NCBI GenBank assembly: GCA_011389735.1
Contig: JAABTS010000002.1
Coordinates: 21,573 to 85,572, forward strand
Source of the DNA: Desulfobacteraceae bacterium
GTDB lineage: Bacteria; Desulfobacterota; Desulfobacteria; Desulfobacterales; JAABTS01
Length of the DNA: 64,000 nucleotides
Direction of reading: 5' to 3'
The translations under genes were made by a program, and so were the position numbers. Under the pieces are notes generated by a model that was not told the origin of the DNA, did no database searches, and saw only the letters and a program-made list of their open reading frames with translations. This document shows, piece by piece, positions 7,437-16,476 of the stretch. How positions within the stretch are numbered: position 1 is the stretch's first letter; every line of letters begins with the position of its first letter.

Positions 7437-9326
7437 TCAAATCAGATCGATGTACCGCCAGAAGGGGATGGATGCAAATATGGCGATCGCCCGGATTGCA
7501 ATCATGGCGATATTGAATTTGACGATTTGTTTTTCATCATAGGAATACCCCAGTTTATTGAAATCGAGTTCGTCCTTGAGCTGGATGGAATAGGGCATCT
7601 GGTATATAAATACGATGGTTTCGGACATGGTGAGGATGATGAAACCGCAAAGCCAGGGCGTTATTCCCACTGTGTTGGAAATGGGGAGCATTGCGGTCGC
7701 GAAAATAATTACGGTGATAGGTTCAGGGAGGGCGAGCCGGACGATAACGATCAGTACGCAAAGAATCCCGATGAACAAAGGCAGGTTGGTTTTCATGTAT
7801 TCGCCCATCCAGCCCAGGTTTTCAGAGATCATTCGATCCAGGCCGGTCACGGACATAATGGGCAGCCAGGCGATAATGGTCCCGATAAAAATCAGGGTGG
7901 TCCAATCGACCTTGGATCGTATTTCATCTTTGCCGATGCCGCCGAAAATAAGGAGGGTGACGAGAATGGACAGCGACATCCAGGGGATTTCAATCTTATG
8001 GAAGGCGGTGGTCAATACGCCAAGTATCAGTATGGCGATAGAAATGAGCGCTCCCCATTCAATCGTTGTCATCGGGCCGAGCAATTCCAGTTGCTTTGTA
8101 ATCAGATCTTTTGGAATGCTGAAGCGTCTTCTGCCTAGCCGGTTTCTGACGATCGTCCAGTACAGCAGCGCCAGGAACAAGCTCACCATGACCAGTCCGG
8201 CGAATGATGCGGCGATAAGCCAGTGCAGCCATTGATAGGCGAACTGAGTCTGGCTGTCGAAAAGACCGAATACTATCAGGTTGGTGGGCTTTCCGGTCAG
8301 AAAAATCGTGGTGGTTAAACAAATACCCGCAAGAGCGCTGTTGTAAAACATGGTGGCCAGAGGATCTTTTTCCCCCGGATTCGAAATGCCCGTCAGGTCG
8401 GTCAGAAACGGGGCAATGATCACGGTGCGGCTTACCTGGGAAGGGATAACGGGCGTCAGAAGCACCCCGCTCAGGAATATGCTGATGTTATACCAGAACG
8501 GAGTCGGCGGAACGATCCGCATGATACTGAGCGAAAGGCGGTACGTAAAACCCGAAACCGACATCAGTACCCCGATGGCGAAGATGCTGAGCAGCATGAA
8601 AAATGTTTCGGACGCAAAACCGGACACAGCGATTTCAGGAGGCACCACATCCAGAAGGATAGCCGTCAATACTCCGAAAAGGGGCGGCACAAAGGCCGGA
8701 ACCAGTTCAAACACCCACATGGTCACGGCGGCGGTGATAATGGTCACGAAATATGACGCATTCAGGCTAAACCCGAATTTTATCATGATTTGATAGCACA
8801 GAATCGGCAGCACTACGCTCAACAACCACCCCACGCTTTCCTTCCAATACCCTTTTCCGGTTTTAGAGGGTTTTTCGGCGGGGCCGGGCGCTTCCGGAGT
8901 GAAATCATGATACCTTTCCGAATAGGCGTCAAACAACATCGCCTTGATATCGTCAGACGTCCGGATGGTTTCTTCAATGTCCGCGGCGGGGAGGACGATG
9001 ACCGAGGCGTCGTCGCAGGCCATCAGTGAATCTTGATATTCTTCGGAGCCGAACAGGATTTCCACGCCCAGGTAGCCTCGAGTTCTGGTCTGGGATTGTC
9101 TCCGCTCGATCTGATCCGTAGATCCTTTTTGCAGAAACGCGAATTCCCCGCTTTCAATCAGGAAGACATTATCGCCGGACTCGTTTTCCCGATATAAAAG
9201 CTCGCCCTTTTTCAACTCTTTTCGTTTCACATGAATGAACATGCGGGAAAGAGTTCGAGGGGACATATGCTTTAAAATGGGATCGGCGGTCAACACCGCG
9301 GGATTGATTTTATCTATTTTCTTCAT
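7437..9326 (-). CDS. cNMP-binding-like domain fused to SLC13/DASS-type permease (copy 1)
   Basis: A 629-residue fusion. Residues about 15-140 resemble a CAP/cNMP-binding domain (GELLYRENESGDNVFLIESG, then LGVEILFGSE). The phosphate-binding cassette is degenerate: the usual Arg-Ala pair is replaced by LMACDDASVIV. Residues about 160-629 form a membrane domain with about a dozen segments of the divalent anion:sodium symporter type (PAFVPPLFGVLTAI, TPVIPSQVSRTVIIAPFL, LALPEPITVIIFATAMLPI). It probably imports a dicarboxylate, sulfate or similar anion under control of the cytoplasmic sensor domain; the substrate is not predictable. The next gene upstream is a paralogue of the same architecture. 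Confidence 0.8.
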   Translation of the reverse strand: MKKIDKINPAVLTADPILKHMSPRTLSRMFIHVKRKELKKGELLYRENESGDNVFLIESGEFAFLQKGSTDQIERRQSQTRTRGYLGVEILFGSEEYQDSLMACDDASVIVLPAADIEETIRTSDDIKAMLFDAYSERYHDFTPEAPGPAEKPSKTGKGYWKESVGWLLSVVLPILCYQIMIKFGFSLNASYFVTIITAAVTMWVFELVPAFVPPLFGVLTAILLDVVPPEIAVSGFASETFFMLLSIFAIGVLMSVSGFTYRLSLSIMRIVPPTPFWYNISIFLSGVLLTPVIPSQVSRTVIIAPFLTDLTGISNPGEKDPLATMFYNSALAGICLTTTIFLTGKPTNLIVFGLFDSQTQFAYQWLHWLIAASFAGLVMVSLFLALLYWTIVRNRLGRRRFSIPKDLITKQLELLGPMTTIEWGALISIAILILGVLTTAFHKIEIPWMSLSILVTLLIFGGIGKDEIRSKVDWTTLIFIGTIIAWLPIMSVTGLDRMISENLGWMGEYMKTNLPLFIGILCVLIVIVRLALPEPITVIIFATAMLPISNTVGITPWLCGFIILTMSETIVFIYQMPYSIQLKDELDFNKLGYSYDEKQIVKFNIAMIAIRAIAIFASIPFWRYIDLI

Positions 9327-9346
9327 TCTTCAAGCTCCTTCAAATA

Positions 9347-9436
9347 ATGTTGAATGTTAAATGTTAAATGTTAAATGTTAAATGAGGTGGACTTAACATT
9401 CAACATTTACCATTCAACATTCCCCATTCAACATTC
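9347..9436. repeat. TGTTRAA heptamer hairpin between the two permease paralogues
   Basis: About five tandem TGTTAAA/TGTTGAA units at 9347-9383 are followed after GGTGGAC by the inverted run TTAACATTCAACATTTACC and further CATTCAACATT units. The architecture matches 7318-7418, 22310-22415 and 40629-40725. Confidence 0.7.
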
Positions 9437-9494
9437 CTGAAATGGATATATCGTATGGCGGGCAGGTTGTAAAGACAGCCGGAACTGTTTTTTG

Positions 9495-11375
9495 TCAGAT
9501 AAAATCAAGATACCTCCAGAATGGAAGGGATGCATAGATTCCGATGATTCTGGCGGCGATCATGACGATATTGAACAGGATTATCCGCGGTTCGGAAAAG
9601 AGATTTTCCATTTTATGGAAAACCATTTCGTTTTTCATGCGGATGTATAGAGGGCTCTGGTAGGGAAAAATGGTGGTGTCCGCCATGACGAGGATGATAA
9701 AGGCGATGAGCCACACGGTGACTCCGGATTGTTTGGCGATAGGGAACATGGCGGTGGCGAAAATGATGGCTGTTGCGCCGCCGGGCAGGATCAACCGAGC
9801 CAGGAGAATGATTCCGCATAGATAGGCTATGAATATCAGCAGCTCGTGTTTCATGTAGTATCCAAGCCAGGCCAGATTTTGAATTATGATTTCGTCCAGG
9901 CCCGTGGCGGACAAAATGGGAACCCAGGCGAGGATGGAGCCCATCAAAATGAGCGTGGGCCAGTCGATATTGGATCGAAGATCGAGGCCTCCGATGGTTT
10001 CGAACAGGATCAACGTGGACAGAACCGCCAGGGTAAGCCAGGGAATTTCGACCTTGTGAAAGGATGTGGTCATGATGCCGACCGCCATGATCAAGACCGC
10101 GAAAAAAGTTATCTGTTCAGTGGCGGTAATGGGGCGGATGATTTTTAATTGTTCGGTGATCAGGGCTTTTGAAACGCCAAGCTGTCCGGCTTTTCGGAAA
10201 AAGACGGCCGACGCCGCAAAATAGGACGACAAAACGACCGCGCCGCATAGTGAAGCCGCGAACAGCCAGTGAAGCCACTGGAACGCGTATTGGGTTTGAT
10301 AATCGAACATGCCGAACAGGATCAGGTTGACCGGATGGCCGGTCAAAAATATGGGCGACATGACGAACACGCCTTGAAACGTACTGTTGACCAGTTGCGT
10401 GGCGATGGGATCGTTTTCCTTGACTTTGGACATGCCGAGAATGTCGATCAGGAAGGGGAGAGTGATCACCATCCGGCCCATAAGCGACGGAACGATCGGT
10501 GTTAACAGCATGCCGATCAGAAAAAGGCTCAAACTGTACCAAAACCGTGTCGGGGGAAGGAATTGCAGAATCATGAGCGACAACCGGTAGGTCAGCCCGG
10601 AACTGATCATCAGGGCTCCGATACCGAAAACGCTCAAACACATAAAAAAGGTTCCGCTTGAAAATCCGGACAGGGCGATATCAGGCGGCACGACGTCCAG
10701 CAAAATGATAACGGTCAACCCGAACAACGGCGGGATAAAATTGGGGACCAGTTGAAACACCCACATGACCACGGTGGCCATCAACACCATCAGAAATATC
10801 GACGCGTTCTGTTCAAAGCCCATCGATTCGCGGAGCTGATGGAGGAGTAGCGATCCGGCGAAAATGAGTATCCAGCCGATGACTTCCATAAAAGGAAAGG
10901 GGACTTTTTTTACCGGTTGAGCCTTTTGGGGCGCCTGGGGCTCCGCGGGCGGCGTTTGATTGCGCGAGCATATAAAGGAATTGAAAAAAACTTTGTTCAA
11001 AGCGCTGTTATCGTCGAGCAGCCGTCTCATATAAACTGCGGGAAATGAAACCAGAGTCGATGTTTCCAGAGCTTCGGCGGTTTCAACATAGGTCTCCGAT
11101 CCCAGGGCCGCTTCAATCCCGATAAGCCCATTGGCCAGGATGGACGGTTCTTCGTCGTTTCGAACGCATTTGAACCGGCCGCTTTCAATCAACAAGACCC
11201 GGTCCGCGGGCGCTCCAGCCAGAACCACGGTTTCGCCGGCGGCCACGGTCTCAATATGCGCATGGACGACCAATCGGGACAGTTCCAGCGCCGGGATGTT
11301 TTTAAAAAGCGGGTCGGAAAGCAATACCGCAGACGATATGACACCGCCGGATGATTTTGATGATATGTTTTTCAC
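9495..11375 (-). CDS. cNMP-binding-like domain fused to SLC13/DASS-type permease (copy 2)
   Basis: A 626-residue paralogue of the preceding fusion. The regulatory-like domain (about residues 15-140) reads VAAGETVVLAGAPADRVLLI and IGIEAALGSETYVETAEALE. Again it lacks the Arg of the cyclic-nucleotide phosphate cassette. The permease part follows with VPNFIPPLFGLTVIILLDVV, TPIVPSLMGRMVITLPFL and ILPGGATAIIFATAMFPI, aligning with copy 1 along its length. It sits upstream of copy 1, same strand, 168 bases away, with a heptamer hairpin between. Tandem duplication followed by divergence is the simplest origin. The substrate is unknown. Confidence 0.8.
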   Translation of the reverse strand: MKNISSKSSGGVISSAVLLSDPLFKNIPALELSRLVVHAHIETVAAGETVVLAGAPADRVLLIESGRFKCVRNDEEPSILANGLIGIEAALGSETYVETAEALETSTLVSFPAVYMRRLLDDNSALNKVFFNSFICSRNQTPPAEPQAPQKAQPVKKVPFPFMEVIGWILIFAGSLLLHQLRESMGFEQNASIFLMVLMATVVMWVFQLVPNFIPPLFGLTVIILLDVVPPDIALSGFSSGTFFMCLSVFGIGALMISSGLTYRLSLMILQFLPPTRFWYSLSLFLIGMLLTPIVPSLMGRMVITLPFLIDILGMSKVKENDPIATQLVNSTFQGVFVMSPIFLTGHPVNLILFGMFDYQTQYAFQWLHWLFAASLCGAVVLSSYFAASAVFFRKAGQLGVSKALITEQLKIIRPITATEQITFFAVLIMAVGIMTTSFHKVEIPWLTLAVLSTLILFETIGGLDLRSNIDWPTLILMGSILAWVPILSATGLDEIIIQNLAWLGYYMKHELLIFIAYLCGIILLARLILPGGATAIIFATAMFPIAKQSGVTVWLIAFIILVMADTTIFPYQSPLYIRMKNEMVFHKMENLFSEPRIILFNIVMIAARIIGIYASLPFWRYLDFI

Positions 11376-11401
11376 TGCTCTATTTCACTGCTCCAAAGTG
11401 G

Positions 11402-11522
11402 TATAATCTTCCTGAAATCCATTTCACCGCGTCGCCGGTCCGGAATTTCCGGCCCGGATATCCGAATAGTATTGCCGCAAAACCGACTCCTCGTGAAATT
11501 CAATTTTTGAAAACCGATATAT
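11402..11522. mobile_element. Family B palindromic element forming the 3' end of the PGA-hydrolase gene
   Basis: It begins TATAATCTTCCTGAAATCC and ends GAAATTCAATTTTTGAAAAC followed by CGATATA, the inverted arms of family B. The central CGGTCCGGAATTTCCGGCCC is itself palindromic. The stop codon and last 32 or so codons of the neighbouring gene lie inside it. Confidence 0.75.
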
Positions 11523-12086
11523 CACGGATCGAACGGCGGATGCAAACCTTTGCATCATATCTTCGCTTTGGTTCAACCGTTTTCGAAGACCGTAGCTGAT
11601 TTCGAGCTGAACCCCTTTTCCGGTTTTACCTCGATTGCAAATATTTAATGGATGCACTGCCGACATTCCGTTTTCCGGCGCTCTTATGGAAAAACCGGCC
11701 TCCGCAATACAGCCGGCGATACCGCGGGACAGGGGTTTATCGAGTCCCCCGGCCATGGCGAACCGCCCATGAACATCCTTTTCCCCATGAACCGAAATAA
11801 CAATCGACGCCCGGCGAACCATTTCGAGAGCCTTTGGTTCGTCGAACCGGTGGCTTGTCAGGTGGAGATCCCGGTTTCCGGACGGCTTGACGCCTTCAAA
11901 CAGGTAAAGCGAATCGGTCCGGCCGGCGATTTTCGAGGCGACGGCGCTGGTGAAAGGTTCGATTTCTCCGCCGTGGGGAGCGATGATGAGAACTTCGGAT
12001 TCTCGCGTTACCGAGATAATTCGGTAATCCCGGTTTTCTTTTTCCGTGCGGGCGAGATCCCGGTAACATGCGTATTTATCCGCCAT
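11424..12086 (-). CDS. Poly-gamma-glutamate hydrolase family protein (PF05908-like)
   Basis: A 220-residue zinc-peptidase-like protein. Diagnostic stretches are VLIIAPHGGEIEPFTS, LYLFEGVKPSGNRDLHLTS, RFDEPKALEMV, SIVISVHGEKD and GVQLEISYGLRKRL. These match the DUF867/gamma-PGA hydrolase family, where the His and Glu residues bind zinc. Family members cut poly-gamma-glutamate and many are phage-derived; the target here is unknown. Residues from about 189 to the end (FSKIEFHEESVLRQYYSD and onward) are encoded by a family B repeat and are unlikely to be ancestral. No signal peptide is visible. Confidence 0.8.
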   Translation of the reverse strand: MADKYACYRDLARTEKENRDYRIISVTRESEVLIIAPHGGEIEPFTSAVASKIAGRTDSLYLFEGVKPSGNRDLHLTSHRFDEPKALEMVRRASIVISVHGEKDVHGRFAMAGGLDKPLSRGIAGCIAEAGFSIRAPENGMSAVHPLNICNRGKTGKGVQLEISYGLRKRLNQSEDMMQRFASAVRSVIYRFSKIEFHEESVLRQYYSDIRAGNSGPATR

Positions 12087-12162
12087 TGCATCTTCCTTGC
12101 GACCGCGGTAGGGGACGGCCGTATTGAAAATTGAATTCCTGAAAGGCGGTATCGGCTTTCAG

Positions 12163-12428
12163 ATATACCTTTCGGAAACTGAATTTCACAAGGCGGCAAA
12201 CCCTGGATGGTGCTGTTCGCATATCCCGGTCAGACAACACAGTGAAATTTGATTTCCGGAAGGCTATAGCATATCGGTCGTTGTTTTGCAAAGCGGGGAG
12301 GTTTATCGTCTTCCGGAAATCTTATAAGTTTTCAGAAATTTAATTTCATAAGGCGGCAGGCCCGGAATCATACTGTTTGTATATCTATGGCCGAAAACAC
12401 AGTCAAATTTACTTTCTGAAAAGCATAT
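12163..12428. mobile_element. Two family B palindromic elements in tandem
   Basis: Copy one, about 12163-12267, runs from ATACCTTTCGGAAACTGAAT to TTTGATTTCCGGAAGGCTAT. Copy two, about 12323-12428, runs from TATAAGTTTTCAGAAATTTA to TTTACTTTCTGAAAAGCATA. Both have AAGGCGGCA near the left arm. Arm fragments also lie at 12121-12145 and 12305-12320. No gene was recognised in 12087-12717. Confidence 0.75.
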
Positions 12429-12482
12429 TAATCAAAAAATGCGGTAGGTAATTTCCACCCGCTTTTTACTTGCGCCGCCCTA

Positions 12483-12512
12483 TTGACGCTTTGATGTGTT
12501 TTGACTGATAAT
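12483..12512 (+). promoter_or_regulatory. Putative sigma-70 promoter of the exported-protein operon
   Basis: TTGACG (12483-12488) and GATAAT (12507-12512) are separated by 18 bases, preceded by GCCCTA. The same hexamers, spacing and preceding CCCTA recur upstream of gspE at 20448-20477. The leader to the first ATG is about 200 bases. Confidence 0.5.
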
Positions 12513-12717
12513 CCCGGCTATCTGACGGCCCGAAGGCATGTATAAAATCATTTAATGCAAACAGTTAAACTAATTAAAAGGGTTTTATAAAAGGAGGTGA
12601 TTCATTTATTTTTGCGGAAAAACAGGTAACCTTGAGGGTGGTGATTTGACTTCAAATTTTCTGATGTCTGGAAAAAATTGTTGCCATCATTTTTTTTAAT
12701 TTTGAAAGGAGCTGGAA

Positions 12718-14247
12718 ATGAAAAACAAAATGAATGCTTTTGGTATTGGCTTTATTGTCGCCCTGTTCTGGGCGTTTAACGCTTCCGCGTTTGTGGATCT
12801 CAACGACGCTGCGAGCCTGTCCGTCAAATATCCGGACGGGATCACCATCGCTAATCCGGCAAGCGGGCTTGATTTGACAAATCTGGGAACGGCAGGAGCG
12901 GTTGGAGGCGATCCGGCGGGAATACTTGATGTTCAAGTGAACTTCGGTTTTGGGGCCAACCAGGGGGATGAACGTTATATTCGATTCGATTTATCAAGCG
13001 GAGCCAAATTTACAACAGACCCTATTTATTGGACGGAACCTGACGGCGGCGGAGCAGTTCAGGAATCTTCTTTATCAACAAGCGGCGTTGGTGGTGATGG
13101 GAATCAATATTATATTTTTAACTATACATCTCCCGTGCAGGAAACCGCAAGCACTGCCAACGGAAAATTGACCAACCATACTCATATCACCATTTTCAAT
13201 ACGGACGATGTTACGATCACATACAATATGTATAAAACTCCGAGTGATGCGTTGAATAAAGTGAATTCAATCGCTTCAGGCAATAAGACGTTGGTTCAAT
13301 TTGTTTATCCGTTGCAATTAACGGTGGATCCGGTAACAACTGAATTGATCGATGTAACCACCGGATCAAAAACATTTGTTCAGCCTTTGACGACGGCGAG
13401 CAATGTGAACGGAACGAACACCACTCTGATCGGTGACTTGCAGGTCAGCACGACCCCGAATTTGTATAACACAAACGGAAGCCCGTTGGTTATTACTGAT
13501 ATTGTGGGCGTTGGAACAACGCTTACCGTTACTGGGGAAGGGATGTTCGCCGCAGTGGGGTCTCCTCCTTTGGCCGGCAATGTTTTTATTGATTCCGATG
13601 GCGATGGCACTCCGTGCAACACCAAATCCCTTACGTCCACCACCGTGGATGACTCTGACGCCGTGTTTACGACAGACACGGATTTGACCAACTTGTGCGA
13701 TCTTTGTGTAATCTGTATGGTGGCGGACGGAACAATTCCCATAGAGAAGGGAAACTTTGACGCCTATTACACTCCAACGCCCGGCGCCGTGGTTTCGCTC
13801 AGCAAAAAGGATTTTCCTTCCCCGATCAGCACTCTGGAAAAGAACGGCACGTCGGATCAAATCACATTGCTGCTTGATACATCCCGCGACGCGATCTATG
13901 ACACCTATATCCGGGTTTCCAACCCGACGCCCACGCAAGGCGCGGTGTATTTTACGCTGATCAATGATAACGGCGACACGGTGACCTTCAATATGGATCA
14001 GGTCAATGATATGGCCGGTTCGCCGCTGCCCTCGGTGCTGGTGACCCAGGCGAGCACCGAATTGACGCCGATCGAAAATATTTTTACGGCCGCTCAAACC
14101 GCGGATTCGACTTTCAATGTATCCGGAACCAGTAAAATGTTGAGACTGGATGTGGAAGCTGAATTCGGCGGCGGCGGCAAAGGCGTGGTTGTCAATGCGT
14201 TTGCGCTGAATTCCGATGGCACCGGATTTAATTTCCTGCCTAAATAA
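12718..14247 (+). CDS. Exported protein of unknown function, first gene of surface-protein operon
   Basis: A 509-residue protein with a clear signal peptide (MKNKMNAFGIGFIVALFWAF, cleavage after ASA near residue 24) and GAAAGGAGC just upstream of the ATG. The mature part is rich in Thr, Ser, Asn and Asp and predicted beta-rich. It contains one calcium-loop-like IDSDGDGTPCN near residue 290 and a Cys cluster NLCDLCVICMV near 325. The C-terminal GGGGKGVVVNAFALNSDGTG has no CFI motif. No family was recognised. Position at the head of an operon feeding into type II secretion genes suggests an exported surface or extracellular protein, possibly a secretion substrate. Confidence 0.75.
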   Translation: MKNKMNAFGIGFIVALFWAFNASAFVDLNDAASLSVKYPDGITIANPASGLDLTNLGTAGAVGGDPAGILDVQVNFGFGANQGDERYIRFDLSSGAKFTTDPIYWTEPDGGGAVQESSLSTSGVGGDGNQYYIFNYTSPVQETASTANGKLTNHTHITIFNTDDVTITYNMYKTPSDALNKVNSIASGNKTLVQFVYPLQLTVDPVTTELIDVTTGSKTFVQPLTTASNVNGTNTTLIGDLQVSTTPNLYNTNGSPLVITDIVGVGTTLTVTGEGMFAAVGSPPLAGNVFIDSDGDGTPCNTKSLTSTTVDDSDAVFTTDTDLTNLCDLCVICMVADGTIPIEKGNFDAYYTPTPGAVVSLSKKDFPSPISTLEKNGTSDQITLLLDTSRDAIYDTYIRVSNPTPTQGAVYFTLINDNGDTVTFNMDQVNDMAGSPLPSVLVTQASTELTPIENIFTAAQTADSTFNVSGTSKMLRLDVEAEFGGGGKGVVVNAFALNSDGTGFNFLPK

Positions 14248-14257
14248 AAAACCGGAA

Positions 14258-14282
14258 AGCGGCCTGAATGTTTCAGGCCGCT
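14258..14282 (+). other. Intercistronic stem-loop
   Basis: AGCGGCCTGAA and TTCAGGCCGCT form a perfect 11-bp stem with a 3-base loop, 10 bases after the stop codon. No T-tract follows on the plus strand, so it may be a weak terminator or mRNA-stabilising hairpin that sets differential expression within the operon. Confidence 0.6.
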
Positions 14283-14342
14283 GAAACCAAAATCGATCTT
14301 CCACCCTCTTACCCACTTTTATTAATAAAGGAGGTCATATTT

Positions 14343-15695
14343 ATGAAAACCATGAAAAAACGATTGAGGCTTCTGATATGCGGACTATTGGCGCTGACCG
14401 CTATTTTCTGCGTCCAAACCGTTTACGCCGCCACGCTGGTGTCTTCCGATCCGGCAGACGGCGCGACGGGTGTCGCAACCAATATTTCCACCATCACCGC
14501 AACCTTTGATAATGATGATTACTCGACTTTTGTCAGCTCCGGGTCATGCACCCTTTTTCCGACACAAGGAATGGGAATTGCCGTGTCTACCGGCACTAAA
14601 GCCTATGATTCGGCGACTCGAACCATTTCCTTCGATGTTCTGGAATTACTGATTTCGAATACACAATACACGGTATCCGTAAAACCCGGTTTTTTAGGCG
14701 GCGGCAACTCATGGACTTTCACCACGGGCGCGGGAGCCGTTCCCGTCGATTCGACGAATCCCGCGGACGGAGCGGTTGATGTAACACTCAATACAACGGT
14801 GTCCGTCACGTTTCTGGATGATTCCTACTCCGCAATCGATGATCAAACATTCACGCTCGAAACCGCAGCCGGAAACGCTGTAACCGCCGCAGTCGCCTAT
14901 GACGGCGCGACTCGAACCGCAACGCTGACGCCTTCGTCAGCGCTGGATCCGTCTACAACCTATACAGCCGAAATATTTCAGACAGCCGGACAGGCCACGC
15001 CGGATTACACATGGTCCTTCACCACCGGCGCCGGAACAACGGCGGGTCAGAGAATTCCCTTGTACCGTGGATGGAACATGATCAGCTATACTGTCAACAC
15101 ATGTTTTCATACGCCCGGCAATCAACCCGTGAATGTTCTCAGCGGAGTTCAATTTACGGAAGTGGCCGATATTGGCGAGGTTTTGTCCTCTTTGGGGTCG
15201 AATTACGTTCAAATCAAGGGATGGGAATCGGGCGCACCGGTTGCGTATAACAGCAGCGGCGTTGGAAACATGACCTATATGGCGCCGGGAAACGCTTACT
15301 GGATCGAAATCGACGAATCCGCCGTCGAACCTGTCTATCTGGAATTGAGCGGCGATCTCATCACCGACTATACGACAAAAAGCATTCCGCTTCAGGACGG
15401 ATGGAATTTTGTCGGTTATCTCGGCGATAAGGTCAAATACAAGGATGCTCAGCCGGACACCGGCATGTTTCCGTCCACTGTAACGGGCTATGACAATTTA
15501 ACCAATTTTGACACTTTAAGCGATGTAGTGTTCACCCTGACGGGATGCGATTATAAATACGTCAGGGGCTATGACAAAACCGGGGCCAAACTGCATATCA
15601 AAGACCAGCCCTTCTTTTCAGATTTGACATATGTGGGGCCCGGTTTTGGCTACTGGATTAACTGCATAGGGGCGGGGAGCATGACATGGAAATAA
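14343..15695 (+). CDS. Exported protein with two bacterial Ig-like (Big_5 type) domains
   Basis: The start at 14343 follows AAAGGAGGTC and yields a 450-residue protein with signal peptide MKTMKKRLRLLICGLLALTA cleaved after VYA. Two Ig-like repeats begin with VSSDPADGATGVATN and DSTNPADGAVDVTLN and end in YTVSVKP/YTAEIFQ and WTFTTGAG/WSFTTGAG, typical of Big_5/SbsA-type domains. Two C-terminal repeats start IPLYRGWNMISY and IPLQDGWNFVGY and end AYWIEID and GYWINCI. It is probably a structural or adhesive extracellular protein, with no catalytic motif. It overlaps the next gene by 10 bases. Confidence 0.75.
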   Translation: MKTMKKRLRLLICGLLALTAIFCVQTVYAATLVSSDPADGATGVATNISTITATFDNDDYSTFVSSGSCTLFPTQGMGIAVSTGTKAYDSATRTISFDVLELLISNTQYTVSVKPGFLGGGNSWTFTTGAGAVPVDSTNPADGAVDVTLNTTVSVTFLDDSYSAIDDQTFTLETAAGNAVTAAVAYDGATRTATLTPSSALDPSTTYTAEIFQTAGQATPDYTWSFTTGAGTTAGQRIPLYRGWNMISYTVNTCFHTPGNQPVNVLSGVQFTEVADIGEVLSSLGSNYVQIKGWESGAPVAYNSSGVGNMTYMAPGNAYWIEIDESAVEPVYLELSGDLITDYTTKSIPLQDGWNFVGYLGDKVKYKDAQPDTGMFPSTVTGYDNLTNFDTLSDVVFTLTGCDYKYVRGYDKTGAKLHIKDQPFFSDLTYVGPGFGYWINCIGAGSMTWK

Positions 15696-16432
15696 AGCCG
15701 GACATTTTCCACCGAACGGTTTTTCGCAGAATGGAATCCATGAAATGCGGCGTTCCAAAGAAACCGCCGGTAAAAATCAACGCTTTATGGATTGTTCCGG
15801 CGGTGTTTTTGTTGTTAGCGACCGCCGCCCATGCGCTGACGCCGACAGTTCATTTTACGGGGGTGGAAACCACTCCCTCGAACTGCTTTTATTTTGGCGG
15901 ACTTACGATTTTGGGAGAACCGGCGGCGTTTTTGGAGGATGAAGTTGGCGTTTTCGTTGATGACGGCGCCGGCGGCCGGTTGCTGGTGGGCGCCTGCGTG
16001 TTTGGCGACTCCAATCAGCAGGATAAATACCTGATCGCCGTGAACGGAGATGATCCATTGGAACCGGGCAAGAACGGCGCCGGTCATCATGATGTGTTAA
16101 CATTTAAAGTATGGGATAAAAGCGAAGACAAGGAATATACCATTGGAACCGCGGATTTTTCAGTCGAATACCGGCAGGGTTTAAACGAACCGGCGATACC
16201 CCCCGTTTATCAAACTGATGTATTTTTCGGATTGCTGAATCTGTCCGCGGTTCCGCCTCCGGGTGATATTGATCAAAACAGCGAAGTCGAGCTGGCGGAC
16301 GCCATTCTCGCTTTAAAAATTGTAACAGGTGTCCAGGAAACCGGTTCTCTTGATGCGGACGTGAACGATGATGATCGAATCGGGATACATGAGGCCATTT
16401 ATATTTTGCAATATCTATCCGGATTGTTTTGA
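15686..16432 (+). CDS. Exported protein with DEVGVF-type domain and C-terminal dockerin-like repeat
   Basis: A 248-residue protein. The first ATG (15686) overlaps the previous stop, but internal ATGs at 15731 or 15740 give a tidier signal peptide ending TAAHA. A domain with FEDEVGVFV-like core, GACVFGDSNQQDK and VYQTDVFFGLLNLS is shared with both N-terminal domains of the next protein. The C-terminus GDIDQNSEVELADAILALK followed by DADVNDDDRIGIHEAIYILQ is a two-EF-loop dockerin type I-like module that would bind calcium and possibly a cohesin-like partner. No cohesin was identified in the window. Confidence 0.75.
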   Translation: MEIKPDIFHRTVFRRMESMKCGVPKKPPVKINALWIVPAVFLLLATAAHALTPTVHFTGVETTPSNCFYFGGLTILGEPAAFLEDEVGVFVDDGAGGRLLVGACVFGDSNQQDKYLIAVNGDDPLEPGKNGAGHHDVLTFKVWDKSEDKEYTIGTADFSVEYRQGLNEPAIPPVYQTDVFFGLLNLSAVPPPGDIDQNSEVELADAILALKIVTGVQETGSLDADVNDDDRIGIHEAIYILQYLSGLF

Positions 16433-16476
16433 ACGCCTTTATTGAAATAGGAATTAAAATTGAAAGGAGTGGTGCA

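Noticed and set aside
12540..12717. Leader of the exported-protein operon as a possible riboswitch
   Set aside because: The 200-base leader is long, but I could not match it to the cyclic-di-GMP or other riboswitch consensus I know.
13366..14316. Minus-strand open frame of 316 codons opposite the first exported protein
   Set aside because: The plus strand has a signal peptide, ribosome-binding site and operon context; the antisense translation is Arg/His-rich without any known motif.
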